This document shows, piece by piece, positions 34,517 through 45,429 of a DNA stretch of 64,000 nt. Each line of letters opens with the position of its first letter. Within the stretch, counting starts at the first letter, position 1. The position numbers and the translations under genes are program-made. Source of the DNA: Carettochelys insculpta. Taxonomy: Eukaryota; Chordata; Testudines; Carettochelyidae. Location: NCBI RefSeq assembly GCF_033958435.1, contig NC_134150.1, positions 37,381,501 to 37,445,500 of the forward strand, given 5' to 3'. The notes under the pieces were generated by a model. The model was not told the DNA's origin, made no database searches, and saw only the letters and a program-made list of their open reading frames with translations.

Positions 34517-34805
34517 CAGGTTGAACCTCTCCAGCCTGGCAGTCTCTCATCTAGCAACATCCATAATCCAGCATGATGTTAGTTAGCCAGACAATCACTT
34601 ATCATGGGTGTGGCCAAGTTTCCCATGGTGCCATAAAGTTTGTTTACAACCAGCAGTCCTGGCTTTCAGTGTTCTGTGCTATTTTAACTGTAATTTACTG
34701 CTAAATGTCTTCTCAGAGCCCAGTGGGCAGTGGAAGTGTCGGTATTGACCTCCCATGGTCTGGCAAATTCTCTCATTCAGCACCTGACTAAAGAGGTTCA
34801 ACCTG
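34517..34805. mobile_element. TA-flanked DNA transposon (289 bp), mariner-like
   Basis: CAGGTTGAACCTCT at the left and AGAGGTTCAACCTG at the right are perfect 14-bp inverted repeats. TA follows the right end; the left flank is GT. The interior aligns to 17961-18269 along its length. Confidence 0.75.
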
Positions 34806-34807
34806 TA

Positions 34808-35284
34808 TTAGGACAAATGATCTATGCCTGTGGTCTGAGGAACTTTCTGCCATGTTACTGGCAATGGCTGAGAATGGGCATAATTTCTTTTCATTATGTC
34901 TAGTTTCTTCCTGAAGAATCTGTCATTGATATTTGTATTAGCATTGGAGGTTGCATCTTGGTATGTCTGAGACTGTGATGTCCTGAAATTAGAATTAGGA
35001 ATGAAACAGCATTCGTACAGTGTCATTTCTGGTATGTCTTGTCTGAGCCATCTGATCTTATAGTGAGAGCAAAGAGTTATAGTATGCTCTTGGAGATAGT
35101 TGCTCATTATGGCTTTAAGTAACCAGACTGGGAACTTATCACTGACTGATCTACGGTTAGGACTCAAACAAGTCCCTGACATTTCATACTCATGCAAAAG
35201 GAGCAGAGACAGTTTGAGGGAAAGTCGCACAACATAGAATGTATTAAGGATTTTCTCTATGTCAAAGAGAAACAGTACATACAA
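34808..35284 (-). CDS. 158-codon open frame of unknown nature (doubtful gene)
   Basis: This is the longest uninterrupted frame in the window, starting immediately beyond the mariner-like element. The translation begins MYVLFLFDIEKILNTFY and has a basic middle (RRSVSDK; HYKIRWLRQ), a polar stretch (SNANTNINDR) and RKKLDIMKRN near the end. I recognise no domain, signal peptide or transmembrane helix, and it lacks the low-complexity look of repeat-derived frames. It could be the residue of an old processed gene or transposon, an unspliced exon, or chance. No promoter, splice sites or polyadenylation context are evident. Confidence 0.15.
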   Translation of the reverse strand: MYVLFLFDIEKILNTFYVVRLSLKLSLLLLHEYEMSGTCLSPNRRSVSDKFPVWLLKAIMSNYLQEHTITLCSHYKIRWLRQDIPEMTLYECCFIPNSNFRTSQSQTYQDATSNANTNINDRFFRKKLDIMKRNYAHSQPLPVTWQKVPQTTGIDHLS

Positions 35285-35289
35285 AATTC

Positions 35290-36175
35290 TCTTGTCTCGA
35301 TTTGATTTCTAACATTTGAAAACATGAAGTGACTGAAAACCTGATACAAAGTGTTTTGAACTCAACAGAGCTGCAGTGTTTGGAGCCAGTTCTATGAGTT
35401 AAGCATGACTTGTGAGCCAGAAACATCTATGTTCTAAATCACTAAGGATTTGGGGCTTAAAACCATGTGCTGGTAGCAAAGCTCATGAATGTTGAAACAG
35501 ATCAGAGCTAGCAAGCACCAGGCCATTTGGGCCTTAGCCTGTTTTAGTCATATTACTTTTTATCATAAAACAATCATGGCCTTGTTGAAAACATTCCCAA
35601 GCAATATATGGCAGCCATAACATCTGTGGTGTTTGGTTATCTAAGTTCACACTGCCAGCCTACATATTTCATGAAAATGCATGGTTGTAGTAATTCTCCC
35701 ACTAGCTAAATCCAGATAGTGATTTCATAATCCTAGTTACATTTACCACTTTCCTCTTCTAATCATGTTGGAATCAGCATGAATATTAACAAAAAGCAGG
35801 ATGTCTGCACACACTGGAGTCTCTGGAGCTAAACAGACACATTTCCAGCCATTCCATGTCCTGATTCCATTTTAATGTTGTAATATATATTTGCAAGTTT
35901 GACCTCCAGACTTTCACTCTTTTTTAATCTGAATGTTAGCAGACTTGAAATGCATAAGAAAGTGCTTTGACCATGAAAGCAAGGAAACAGTCTCCTGCAG
36001 AAATCTGTAAATGTGGGTTGTGTGTGGTTACAGCCTTTTAATTTGTTTTTCCTTCATGTTATCTTCCTGGCGGAGGGTCTGTCTAGGCAGCCCAGGGGAT
36101 TATAGCCGGACGGTCCAAATGTTTGGTTATTTTGCACACCCCTTTGCTAAGAAAAACATAGTAGACTGTCTGTTG
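35290..36175. other. About 900 bp without recognised feature
   Basis: Unique-looking AT-rich DNA; no motifs supported. Confidence 0.45.
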
Positions 36176-36179
36176 CACT

Positions 36180-37245
36180 GGGGGCATGCCTACACAGAAG
36201 CCTTATTCCAAAATAAGCTATCCAGCAATAGCTATTCTGAAATAGCTTATTTTGAAATAATGCAGCTGCACACAAAAATGCATTTTGAAATAGCACTTAC
36301 ACACGTAGAACCTATTTCAGAATAGAGCCATTGGTCATACCATGGTTTATTTTGAAATGGGCACTATTCCCCATCTTAGCCGTGTCTACACGTGCACGCT
36401 ACTTCGAAGTAGCGGCACTAACTTCGAAATAGCGCCTGTCACGGCTACACGTGTCGGGTGCTATTTCGAAGTTAACTTCGACGTTAGGCGGCGAGACGTC
36501 GAAGTCGCTAACCCCATGAGGGGATACGAATAGCGCCCTACTTCAACGTTCAACGTCAAAGTAGGGACCGTGTAGTCGTTGCGCGTCCCACAACTTCGAA
36601 ATAGCGGGGTCCGCCATGGCGGCCATCAGCTGAGGGGTTGAGAGACGCTCTCTCTCCAGCCCCTGCGGGGCTCTATGGTCACCGTGGGCAGCAGCCCTTA
36701 GCCCAGGGCTTCTGGCTGCTGCTGCGGCAGCTGGGGATCCATGCTGCATGCACAGGGTCTGCAACCAGTTGTCGGCTCTGTGTATCTTGTGTTGTTTAGT
36801 GCAACTGTGTCTGGGAGGGGCCCTTTAAGGGAGCGGCTTGCTGTTGAGTCCGCCCTGTGACCCTGTCTGCAGCTGTGCCTGGCACCCTTATTTCGATGTG
36901 TGCTACTTTGGCGTGTAGACGTTCCCTCGCAGCGCCTATTTCGATGTGGTGCTGTGCAACGTCGAAGTTGAACATCGACGTTGCGAGCCCTGGAGGACGT
37001 GTAGACGTTACTCATCGAAATAGTAGGCTTCACGTGTAGATGTAGCCCTTAAGAGCACTTATTTCAAAATAGCTATTTCTAAATAGGCTCCATTCCTCAT
37101 GAAATGAGGTTGATCGATTTCAAAATAAGATGGCCATTATTTAAAATTGATTTGGAAAGAGCAGTTGCGTTGTGTCAATGCTAGCATAGTTATTTCTAAA
37201 TAAGGGCTGTTATTTTGCAATAACTTTGCTGTGTAGACTTAAACT
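36180..37245. mobile_element. Older Harbinger-like element, split by a younger one
   Basis: The left end is near GGCATGCCTACACAG, with AAATAGCTTATTTTGAAAT repeats. The right part (37052-37245) has TTTCAAAATAGCTATTTCT, ATTTCTAAATAAGGGC and the end TTTGCTGTGTAGACTTAAAC. CpGs are mostly lost. Removing 36379-37048 plus one TTA rejoins CCCCATC-TTA-AGAGCAC. Confidence 0.65.
36379..37048. mobile_element. Young CpG-rich Harbinger-like element, copy 1 (670 bp)
   Basis: Ends GCCGTGTCTACACGTG and CACGTGTAGATGTAGCCC. TTA at 36376-36378 and 37049-37051 is the target duplication. The middle (36600-36890) is GC-rich, with CTGCTGCTGCGGCAGCTGGG and GGGAGGGGCCCTTTAAGGG. It is near-identical to 60144-60825. 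Minus-strand frames of 73 and 111 codons (Ala-rich; Arg/Ser-rich) recur at the same place in both copies but overlap in different frames and show no transposase motif. Confidence 0.85.
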
Positions 37246-37254
37246 TAGAGTGTG

Positions 37255-37875
37255 CGCTATTATGTGCAAACAATGATTCCCTCAGGCTACCCTCTATGAT
37301 ACATTTTTAAAAGAAATGTGCTACAAGAACTGACATTTGTGTAGATAGATTAAAACGTGCTTTCTCCTTTTGAGTTGCCTTGCTCTTGGCTGAACAGCAT
37401 ATTTTTTTGAAGCCAGGGAAGTGGAAAGGCAGATTTGGAGTTGTCTTGTGGTGTTACAAAGCATCAAGGGAAGAAATCGGCAGTCAGAAGGAAAGCAGAG
37501 GTCAACAGGACTCTGAGGTGTGGACTCTGTAGCATTTTAGAGGTAAAAAGTGAGAGTGGGAAATTGCAGCAAACAGCCAGTACAAACTGGAAATGCTGTC
37601 AGAAGCGCTAAGGCAAAGGCTAGTTTTAAGGGTAGGGTGAGAGGTTTTCCTAGAACTCAGAATCTCAAGCCACAGAGAGCGTCAGAGGTCTTCTGGAACT
37701 GCGAGCATCTTCCCAGTTCCATGAACATTAATAGAACTGGACCGAGGCGCTGTATAAGACAAGCTTAGAACTGGGACCCCATGTCACATTCAAACCTAAT
37801 CCAGTAATTAGTCATTATTATCTGATCAGCAGTTCAGTGCCCTAAGTGAAATAAGTTGCTGAGCTCCTTGCAGAT
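37255..37875. other. About 620 bp without recognised feature
   Basis: No element ends or coding motifs I can identify. Confidence 0.45.
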
Positions 37876-37880
37876 CCTAG

Positions 37881-38332
37881 TAACAAAAACAGAGAGCTCA
37901 GAGTCTGCATGAATAACAGGATGCAAATAATATTGTTAGTCTTTAAGATGCTACAGGACTCATTTTTGGTTATGTGGGGATGTAACAGGTGCATAAAACA
38001 GACAGAGCTAATGCAGGTAGGTTGGAAGCAAGAGTAAAAATAAAGTAATAAAGTAATGAATAAAATACAGACAGTACTAGAAAACTTATCATGATCCCTC
38101 TATGTCTCCGCATACTTTGGATCAACTTTTCAAAAGTGCTTGGCTTTCAGTGGGATTCCTATATAACTTGGGGTCAGATTTACAATGGTATTTTGGTGCT
38201 GAAAGATGCAGATAGGTGTCTAGTGGCATTTTCAGTCTAAGCACAATGGACACCTAACTGCCATTTCAAGTCAATGGAAGTTAGGCTCATAACCTGTTAT
38301 AAATCCCACTTGGCAACTATCTGGTAATCTCA
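37881..38332. repeat. Direct duplication, copy 1
   Basis: Aligns to 39196-39637 with an offset of about 1,312-1,315 bp. Landmarks shared in order: AACAAAAACAGAG, TGAATAACAGGAT, GTTAGTCTTTAAGATGCTAC, AAAGTAATAAAGTAATGAAT, AACTTATCA-GATCCCTCTATGTCTC, TTTACAATGG, GGTGTCTAGTGGCATTTTC. The section at 37937-37966 is a PLE 3' fragment. Confidence 0.85.
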
Positions 38333-38838
38333 GTAAAGAAAATCAGAATTAAATGGGAACAGTAACTAAACTAGTCTCCGCTTCAGCTCATGCCAGGCTT
38401 ACATGTACCAGTTGTATCTAAGCTTGCATCTTCACTGTGCTGTACTTGTGGTGTTGCTAGAGAGTTCCCTTCCCTAATGCTCTCCAAGCAGACATCTTTC
38501 AGAAGCATTAATCTTTCTTGAGCACAGCTGCATTTTGTTCAGCTGCAGACACTGCAAGGAATGTGTCTCCACTCAAAAATGAGCCTGAATGAAGGAAAGA
38601 AGTATTTACCCTGTGTCTAATTTCCCCCAATTTATGTCTTCTTTTGGAAAACTTGTGGTTAATTTGTAATCTTATGCAAAGCACCATATGTGAAGTAATT
38701 CAATGTTCCTCTAATTTGAAATGAGAACCTCAGATCCGGCCTCCCTTTCAACACACTGCAGCCTTACACTCAGGACTGCAGCTTTCTTCAGCTTTCCCAA
38801 GTGAGCTATGGTATCCATGGTAGATTCCTGACAAGAAA

Positions 38839-38881
38839 CAAAAAAACAAAAACAAACAAAACACAAAACAAAACAAAACAA
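38839..38881. repeat. (CAAAA)n-type A-rich microsatellite
   Basis: AAACAAAACACAAAACAAAA-type units over about 40 bp. Confidence 0.85.
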
Positions 38882-39107
38882 GCAACCCCCCCAAAAAATA
38901 TAGAATGTAAGTAGTTCTGCAAATCTGATATGTGAATTATAACTGTAAACTTCTATCACATTCCTCTTCCTCTACAGTGGGGGAATTTTAAGAGAGGCTG
39001 ATTGCCAGCAATTCATTAACTCAACTATGACAGAAAAGCTGGATGAAATCCTGGCTCTGTTGACCCCAGGGAATTAGGATTGACTGTGTTGTGGATTCAT
39101 ATGGTCA

Positions 39108-39240
39108 TTTTATTATTAATTTATTTCATTATGGTAGTGTCTGGAAGTCTTAGCAAAGGGTCAGGCCTCATGGTGATTGGTGGTGCCCCAGCATGTAACA
39201 AAAACAGAGCGCTCACACCCTACATGAATAACAGGATACA
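39108..39240 (-). repeat. Antisense copy of a common interspersed repeat
   Basis: TATTATTAATTTATTTCATTA, GGTAGTGTCTGGAAGTC and CAGGCCTCATGG in order match, in antisense, the 44210-44335 copy. Its right portion (TAACAAAAACAGAGCGCTC) is where the duplication with 37881 begins. Confidence 0.5.
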
Positions 39241-39637
39241 AATATTATTGTTAGTCTTTAAGATGCTACAGGACTCCTTTTTTGTTTTGTGAAGATGCAA
39301 TAGGTGCATAAAACAGACAAAACTAATTCATGTAGTTTGGAAGCAAGAGGAAAAATAAAGTAATAAAGTAATGAATAAAATACAGACAGTATTAGAAAAC
39401 TTATCACGATCCCTCTATGTCTCTGTATTTTTTGGATCAGTTTTTCAAAAGTGCCTGGCTTTCAGTGGGATTTCTAAATGACTTGGGGTCAGATTTACAA
39501 TGGCATTTTGATGCTGAAAGATGCAAATAGGTGTCTAGTGGCATTTTCAGTCTAAGCACAATGGGCACCTAACTCCCATTTCAAGTCAATGGGAGTTAGG
39601 CACATAATTTATTGTAAATCCCAGTTGACATCTATCT
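39196..39637. repeat. Direct duplication, copy 2
   Basis: Second copy of the block at 37881-38332, with point differences roughly every 8-12 bp and few indels. The PLE fragment is at 39242-39276. The spacer between copies (38333-39195) has no second copy. Confidence 0.85.
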
Positions 39638-40138
39638 GTAGGTACTCGCATACCCTTGAAAACCTAGTCCTAAATTCCTTCTGAACATTGTATACCGTGT
39701 CCATAGTATTTATTGCACAGCAGTTGCTATATTACTTTTTATCCCTGTCCATGGCAGTAAAGATGGTTCATACAATATCAAGGAATGACAGAAATTAAAA
39801 CTCCATTTACAACATATGGATGGGGAAGAATCAAGCTATTAGGCACCAATTGGATTCAGTTGGGTACCAAAATCTGATGCAGGATTTCAGCTGGCCCCAC
39901 ACCAGCTTCTGAGGTCTCGTATGCAAATTTGTTTCAGACATCTGTTCATAGATATGAGCTGTGCAAATATTGGCTCTGAAGCAGCAACTGAATCCATGTG
40001 AATTTGTTCTCATATGAATTATGGACTGTGGCTGAATATCTGGCACTTGTTTCAATAACGACCTGCTGTAGCAAACCTAGGATGGGAAAGGTTATTTTTT
40101 CGATGATCAGGGTTTCACATGCCTGAATCATGGATACT

Positions 40139-40250
40139 AGGTTGAAGGAGATCCAGGTTTTCCTACTAGCTGTGTCACTAAGCGACTTTGCAGAAGCTAC
40201 TTCCCCGTCCTAGCTTATTTTCCTCATTAGAATATTAATGGTAACCCACT
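40139..40250 (+). mobile_element. Old SINE fragment (MIR/Cry-like)
   Basis: GAGATCCAGGTTTTCCTACT, TGTGTCACTAAGCGACTTTG and TTTTCCTCATTAGAA keep the order box B / TGTGTGACC / TTTTCCTCAT of tRNA-derived amniote SINEs. Strongly diverged. Confidence 0.45.
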
Positions 40251-41385
40251 TCACTGCAGCTTGATTCCACACTGTTATAGCAAATGGTAGTTTGACTTGG
40301 CTTCCTTGCATTGACTTCCTTCCCTTCTACTTCCAGGGAGACCCATGGCCACATCAGACTTCAGGGGAAGGTCCACAAGGGGGCACTTCTCCACTTGAAC
40401 TACTTCTGGGTGGCAAAGGTCAACAGCTCTAAGATATATGACATCTGCAGCTGCTACTGCTCCACAAGTAACATGCGTTTGCAAGTGTGTGTTTTTGGTA
40501 AGCTTGTCCCTTTCACCAACACAGTTGGGCTAATAAAAGATATTACCTCACCCAATGTCTCCTAAGTTTTTACCACGCCTTTACTCTCCTAAATCTGTGT
40601 ATTTACAAGGGCAGTAGGGTTTGGTTGTGCCTTTCATCATGATGTGCCTCTCTCTTTCTGCATCGTACACACCACACACAGACTTGTTTCTCTTCCTCCT
40701 GGTAATCCCTGCCCCAGTGTAGTTCAGGTAGAAGACAGGATGAGGGCAGTACCTACAAGTTACTGGTGAGCTCTGCATGAAGAATAGATAGCTAACAAGT
40801 CAGACTTTTAAAGTGACACATTTTCCATTTCTTTTGGTTGAGCTCTGCACGTAGCTGTTAAGATCATGTTTTACCTGAGGCTGCCCCAGAATTATGCCTG
40901 TAAGGATTCACATGGGATTTTAGGCTAATTTGACAGATACAGTACACCAAACAGATCTGGCTCCTTGGCTCTAAATTTACACGTGCCACAGGAATACATA
41001 GCAACAGATCTAGAGCAATGTTTATTTTTCTCTCCCAGCTGGATCGCTTTCTGTGTTGTCGTTAAGGATTCAGTTCAGCTCTCACTGGGAAGCAAAAATT
41101 ATTCTCACTGGATCACTACTGCAGCACAGAGATTTGTTCTGTTGTTTCATCCATCTTTTGGCTTGGAGCCGTCAACAGTTCGCCTGCTATTTTTGGACTA
41201 GGAGGTCGCGTGGACAGGAGGTTTGGTACTCTGACTTGATGGATGGAGGAAGAGAAAAGCTGGAGTAGATTAGTCTGAGTGGTTGTTTCTTGGGGATGTA
41301 CCACCAGTTAGGACATAGGATGGCCTGCACTGCCCTCGATGTGCTCATAACACTCACCACTCTGCATTAAAACAACATCCATAAT
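40250..41385. other. About 1.1 kb with one small repeat fragment
   Basis: 40495-40560 carries the CACCAACA...AAAAGATATTACCTCACCC repeat. The rest is unique-looking. Overlapping frames at 40965-41304 on both strands are not supported. Confidence 0.4.
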
Positions 41386-41394
41386 TAAAGCTAT

Positions 41395-41805
41395 GGGTTT
41401 TTTCAGAGGTTGCAAAAGTCATGGAATCTATGACTTCCTGTGACTTTTGTAAAATCAGCTCATGGCAGCCAGGAGCTGCAGGCTTCCCCCATGCTGCCTG
41501 AGACAGTTGGTATATGTGGAGGACCCCTGCTTCTGGTGAAGGTACCCCACAGCTCCTGGCCACTGTGGGTGGTGGGAGTACCCTGAGTACCAAACCGCCA
41601 TGGGTGGCGGAGGTGCACCAGAGTGCCTGTGGTGGGGGTACCCCAGAATTCCAACCTCCCACAGGTGATGGGGGAACCCAGATCTCCGAGTGGGCCCCTG
41701 GAGTTGAAGTAGGTGATGTAGAGTCACTAGCTTCCATTACTTTTTTTTCATTGCCTGTGACCTTTTCTTGACTTTTACTGAAAAGTTTGGTGACAAAATG
41801 TTAGC
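41395..41805. mobile_element. Unclassified element with a degenerate GC-rich tandem core
   Basis: Edges carry GCAAAAGTCATGGAATC...GTGACTTTTGTAAA on the left and GCCTGTGACCTTTTCTTGAC on the right, which are inverted-like. The core (41520-41700) has four degenerate units of about 35-40 bp around GGTGG(C/G)GG(A/T)G...TACCCC. The repeats explain the Gly/Pro-rich frames on both strands. Superfamily uncertain. Confidence 0.45.
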
Positions 41806-42298
41806 CTTAAGTATAATCCAATCTCATGCGGCTGGGCTTCAAGCAGGGATCTGCAGGGGGCATGAAGGAATATTTGTGTCTGCTGCACAGTTGATTGTAT
41901 CTTGGGAGAATTTCTTACCTTGCCCAGAAGCATCCAAGATTTATCCTGGCAGGAACTGGGATACTGGGCAAGATGGACCAGTGCTCTGATGTGGTGCAAT
42001 GAATCTACTTTCTTAGATTCCTGGATGGTGCATCTTGTTCTCATGCTCAGGGTCAAGCTGATAGCTGTATTTGAGAGGGAATTTTCCTCTGTGTACTCAG
42101 GGATCTTTGCTTTTCTCTGAAATATGGGTCCTAGCTCACCTGCTAGCATCACCTGGGAGTATCTTATCTAATCAACTCCATGCCGTTGCAGGGGCTTCAG
42201 GAGCCAATGGTGCCTTGGTCTCTCTTGTTTCATAAATTTTCAGTATCTTGAGAACTGAATATTTTTAGTGTGGGGACTTGTCTATACAGGAACACTCA

Positions 42299-42707
42299 GG
42301 CCATGTCTACAGTACATAATGATTTGCATCAGTTAACTTCCATCAATTAACTTGCATCAATCTCCAGCAGTTAAATTGCTTGTGAGTGTGCATACTTGGT
42401 TCTTTGCGTTGGCAGTGGGTGTTCTCACCAGGAGCATGTGTATGGATTGTACAGTCATTATGCAGTATTGTGGACTGCTCCTCAAGGCCAGTAACAGTCA
42501 ACATAATCACTGCTGTGTCCTCAAGGACACAGCAACAACCTAATTATCTCAGCTGTGACTCTACATCACTTGTAAGGAGGTAGTGTTACTAAATTGGCAT
42601 AGAGAGGCATTTACATAATTGAAAACAAATTTAAGCCAAGACACTTCCACGGCTACATGGACACAAAGCAGCTTATGTCAACTTAGCCATGTAGCATAGA
42701 CCATAGC
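42299..42707. mobile_element. Harbinger-like element, degraded
   Basis: Left end GGCCATGTCTACAGTAC. Right end near AGCATAGACCATAGC (42707). Internal GCTTATGTCAACTTAGCC. Flanks (TCA/TAC) do not give a clear duplication. Confidence 0.45.
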
Positions 42708-43867
42708 TACCACCTCTTGGGGAAGTGGGGTACGTACACTGATGGGAGAAGGTGACATTGCAGTACTGTAAGTACAGACTAGCTGCAAAGATGAAAGGGT
42801 GCTCTGCTAGACCTTGTCTCCATTATCCCTCACTGAGCTAATCAACATGACTGCAGTTACTCAAATAGTGTAGCTAAAGCTGACACACTTACCATTGTGT
42901 CTCGTGTGAGGTGAGGTTGGCAGGGGCTACTCTCCTGTCGATGCTGGGTACTCTTCTTGTCCTGGTGGAGTATCAGCATTGATGGCATAGCACTCATTGA
43001 TTGGCACTGATATATTTTACCTAAGCAGATATAATAAATTGACAAGGAGTGGATCAATTGTGGCAGTGGCAGTCCCCAGGATCATGGAGGCAAGCCCTTA
43101 GAAATTCCCAAAAACCTCCAAACATGCTCTCTGGAGGACATCTCCAGGTTATGCTGGAAGAAGGTGGGAGATGGACTTTATCTGTCAAGGTACTTCTATA
43201 GGCATTGCAATTAAAAACTTCTGGCTGGCTTCTGCCAGCTGATTCACGCTTATGGGAACTGGGCTAAGGGACTGGTTTATTGTGATGTACAAATTTGGTC
43301 TTGGCCTGGAGCACAAGGGGCTTTACATGGTAGAGGGGACCTAGCACACATTTTGTTCCATAAAAGCTAAACCTCAAGAATTTTTCCATCAACTAGTATC
43401 CCACACATATTTCTTCCTGATATAATTCCAACAGAGTGCAGTTTTTATTTCCATAACAAGCTGTGGGTCTCTGTACCTACTTAGCTTGCAGTGGCTTGTT
43501 TGCTTTAAATATAAATATATGTGGAATTTGCCCTTGTTTCTTGTGACTGTTGTTTATAACGCCTGTGAAATGAGAGAAACACCCCAACATGACCACCTCT
43601 GAAACATGCTATCGTAGACACCACAGGGTGCATCTGATCTTCGAAAATTAGTGTTCAGATGTCAGGAGGTTTTGCCACTGTACTGAACAGAATTTCTTGA
43701 CATCTTTTTAAAAATAACCAAGGTTATGCAGCTGCTACCAATGCAGTCATTGTTGGCCATTGGCTGAAATAGGGATACAAGTTTTTCTTTTTATAGATGA
43801 AGCATGAGTAGTGAATACAATGGCTTGAGGTCATGGGTAGCTTCAAAGTCTATGTGGCACCTTAGAG

Positions 43868-44100
43868 ATTTCATAGATTTAATAGAACATTAGAACTGGA
43901 AGAGAGCTCAAGAGGCCATGGAGTCCAGTTCTCTGCCATCTCAGCAGGACCAAACACCAGCTAGACCATCCCCGATAGGTGTCTATCTAACCTGCTCTTA
44001 AATAAGTCCAGTGATGGAGATTCCACAACTCCCTAGGTAACTAATTCCTTTGTGATCATCAGTTGTTACATAAACTTGTTCTGTCTTTTTTAACTTCAGC
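43868..44100 (-). mobile_element. CR1 3' end, minus strand
   Basis: AGAACATTAGAACTGG, GGAGTCCAGTTCTCTGCC, CTAACCTGCTCTTAAATAAG and CCACAACTCCCTAGGTAA match antisense CR1 3' text as at 3024-3200, of a related subfamily. Confidence 0.85.
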
Positions 44101-44209
44101 GACAGTCTCAGGAAAGGACATTGTCTACAGCTGCAAGCTTGGAGCCCCACAATGTCTTACAGGACGTCTTGCCTGGTAGGATTTATTCATTTAAGTAGCA
44201 GTATGTTCC

Positions 44210-44335
44210 TTTTACTTAGATTGTAAGTTCTTTAGGGACAGGGATCATGTGTTTGTTCTGTGGTACAGAGCACCTAACATACTAAGGCCGTGGGTCTACA
44301 CACTCTGATAATACAAGTACTAAATAATAATAAGA
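44210..44335 (+). repeat. Common interspersed repeat with AATA-type tail
   Basis: TTGTAAGTTCTTTAGGGACA, TGTACAGAGCACCTAACAT-type text, then GATAATACAAGTACTAAATAATAATAA. Other copies at 1405 (-), 34040 (+) and 39108 (-). Confidence 0.5.
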
Positions 44336-44339
44336 TACT

Positions 44340-45320
44340 TGAATTCAGCATGCTGCATGGAACAAAATATCCATTAGTCACGTAGGAGAAATCTCGGTCT
44401 TGGAGCTGAAAAGCCATCCATTAAAGAGCAATGCTGAGAAACATTTTCTTATTCGCTATGTTATCACAATGTTTCTGATACCTGTAGAATACAGAGAAGT
44501 GTGTTGTTTTTTTAAGACATCCTGTCATTTGTGGTGAATCCTACAAAGGAAAACAAACATGATTTTTTTTAACAAAGCAAGTGATTCTCAGCATTTTCTC
44601 CTCATTATAATTACACGTGTGGGAACCTAACTTTAAAATTTACCTGTCTGCTCACCAATATGCAGCTGTGGACTGAAAAGAGCAAGAGGGGGTGGAATTG
44701 TTTTGTGGGGGAGGTAAAGCATTGCTAAACTTTCCTCCAAAAATTTAAATTCTGCCTCTTAATTGTGTCCTTTTCCTTGGGAGCTACTGATTAACAATGG
44801 CTTTGTTAGACTTCCAATGATTAACAGACCCAGTGGAAATGCTTGAGAGACAGACACAGCAACTTGCCAAGGAATTCAAGTCAGTCCTTACCTAGAAGCC
44901 TATTCCTACTCATTTTCAACAAGCCTGTTCTTGGCTGAGCCATGGAGCAGCTGCAAGGTTGTAGCAAGACCGTACAGACCACAGTTCTTTTTCAACCTCC
45001 TCACAGCTCCCCAGGCGTTTTGTGTGGTAGAGACTCTGAGGGAGTGGAAGGCTGGATCTGGGGGAAGAAGATGGGCACCAGCTGCTGAACATGGCCTGGA
45101 AGCTGGCAGATTTTCCAGCAGAATTCCATCCAAAAGATACTGCTCTTCAGTGCAGTGCTAACTCCATTTACGCGGCTGCAGCAAGTAAGGACAACCAGTA
45201 GTTCACCACAAACAAGACACTGCATGGGGTGTGCTAAAACTTGGGTTGGTGCTAAATTGCAAGCCTGCAATTAACAATGTGACCCTCAGCTCCTGAAGGT
45301 TGCAGGATTCTAATAGTAAT
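44340..45320. other. About 980 bp without recognised feature
   Basis: Two overlapping antisense frames at 44906-45270 arise in a slightly GC-richer patch; no family resemblance. Confidence 0.4.
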
Positions 45321-45324
45321 AATA

Positions 45325-45425
45325 ACACCCTGCTAATATATAACACTTTTCATTGGTAGGTCTCAAAGCATTTTGCAAAGGAAGTAAACATCATTGACCC
45401 TTTTTACAATGGAGAAAAGTAAGCA
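45325..45425 (-). mobile_element. SINE 3' fragment, minus strand
   Basis: Antisense of the 'TCTGTAAAATG...TTTACAAAG...CTTTGAGA' tail: ACACTTTTCATTGGTAGG, TCTCAAAGCATTTTGCAAAG, ACAATGGAGAAAA. Same general family as 27285-27425. Confidence 0.6.
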
Positions 45426-45429
45426 TTAC

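Noticed and set aside
41354..41771. Pro/Gly-rich protein of about 127 residues
   Set aside because: Caused by degenerate GC-rich tandem units that leave several frames open on both strands.
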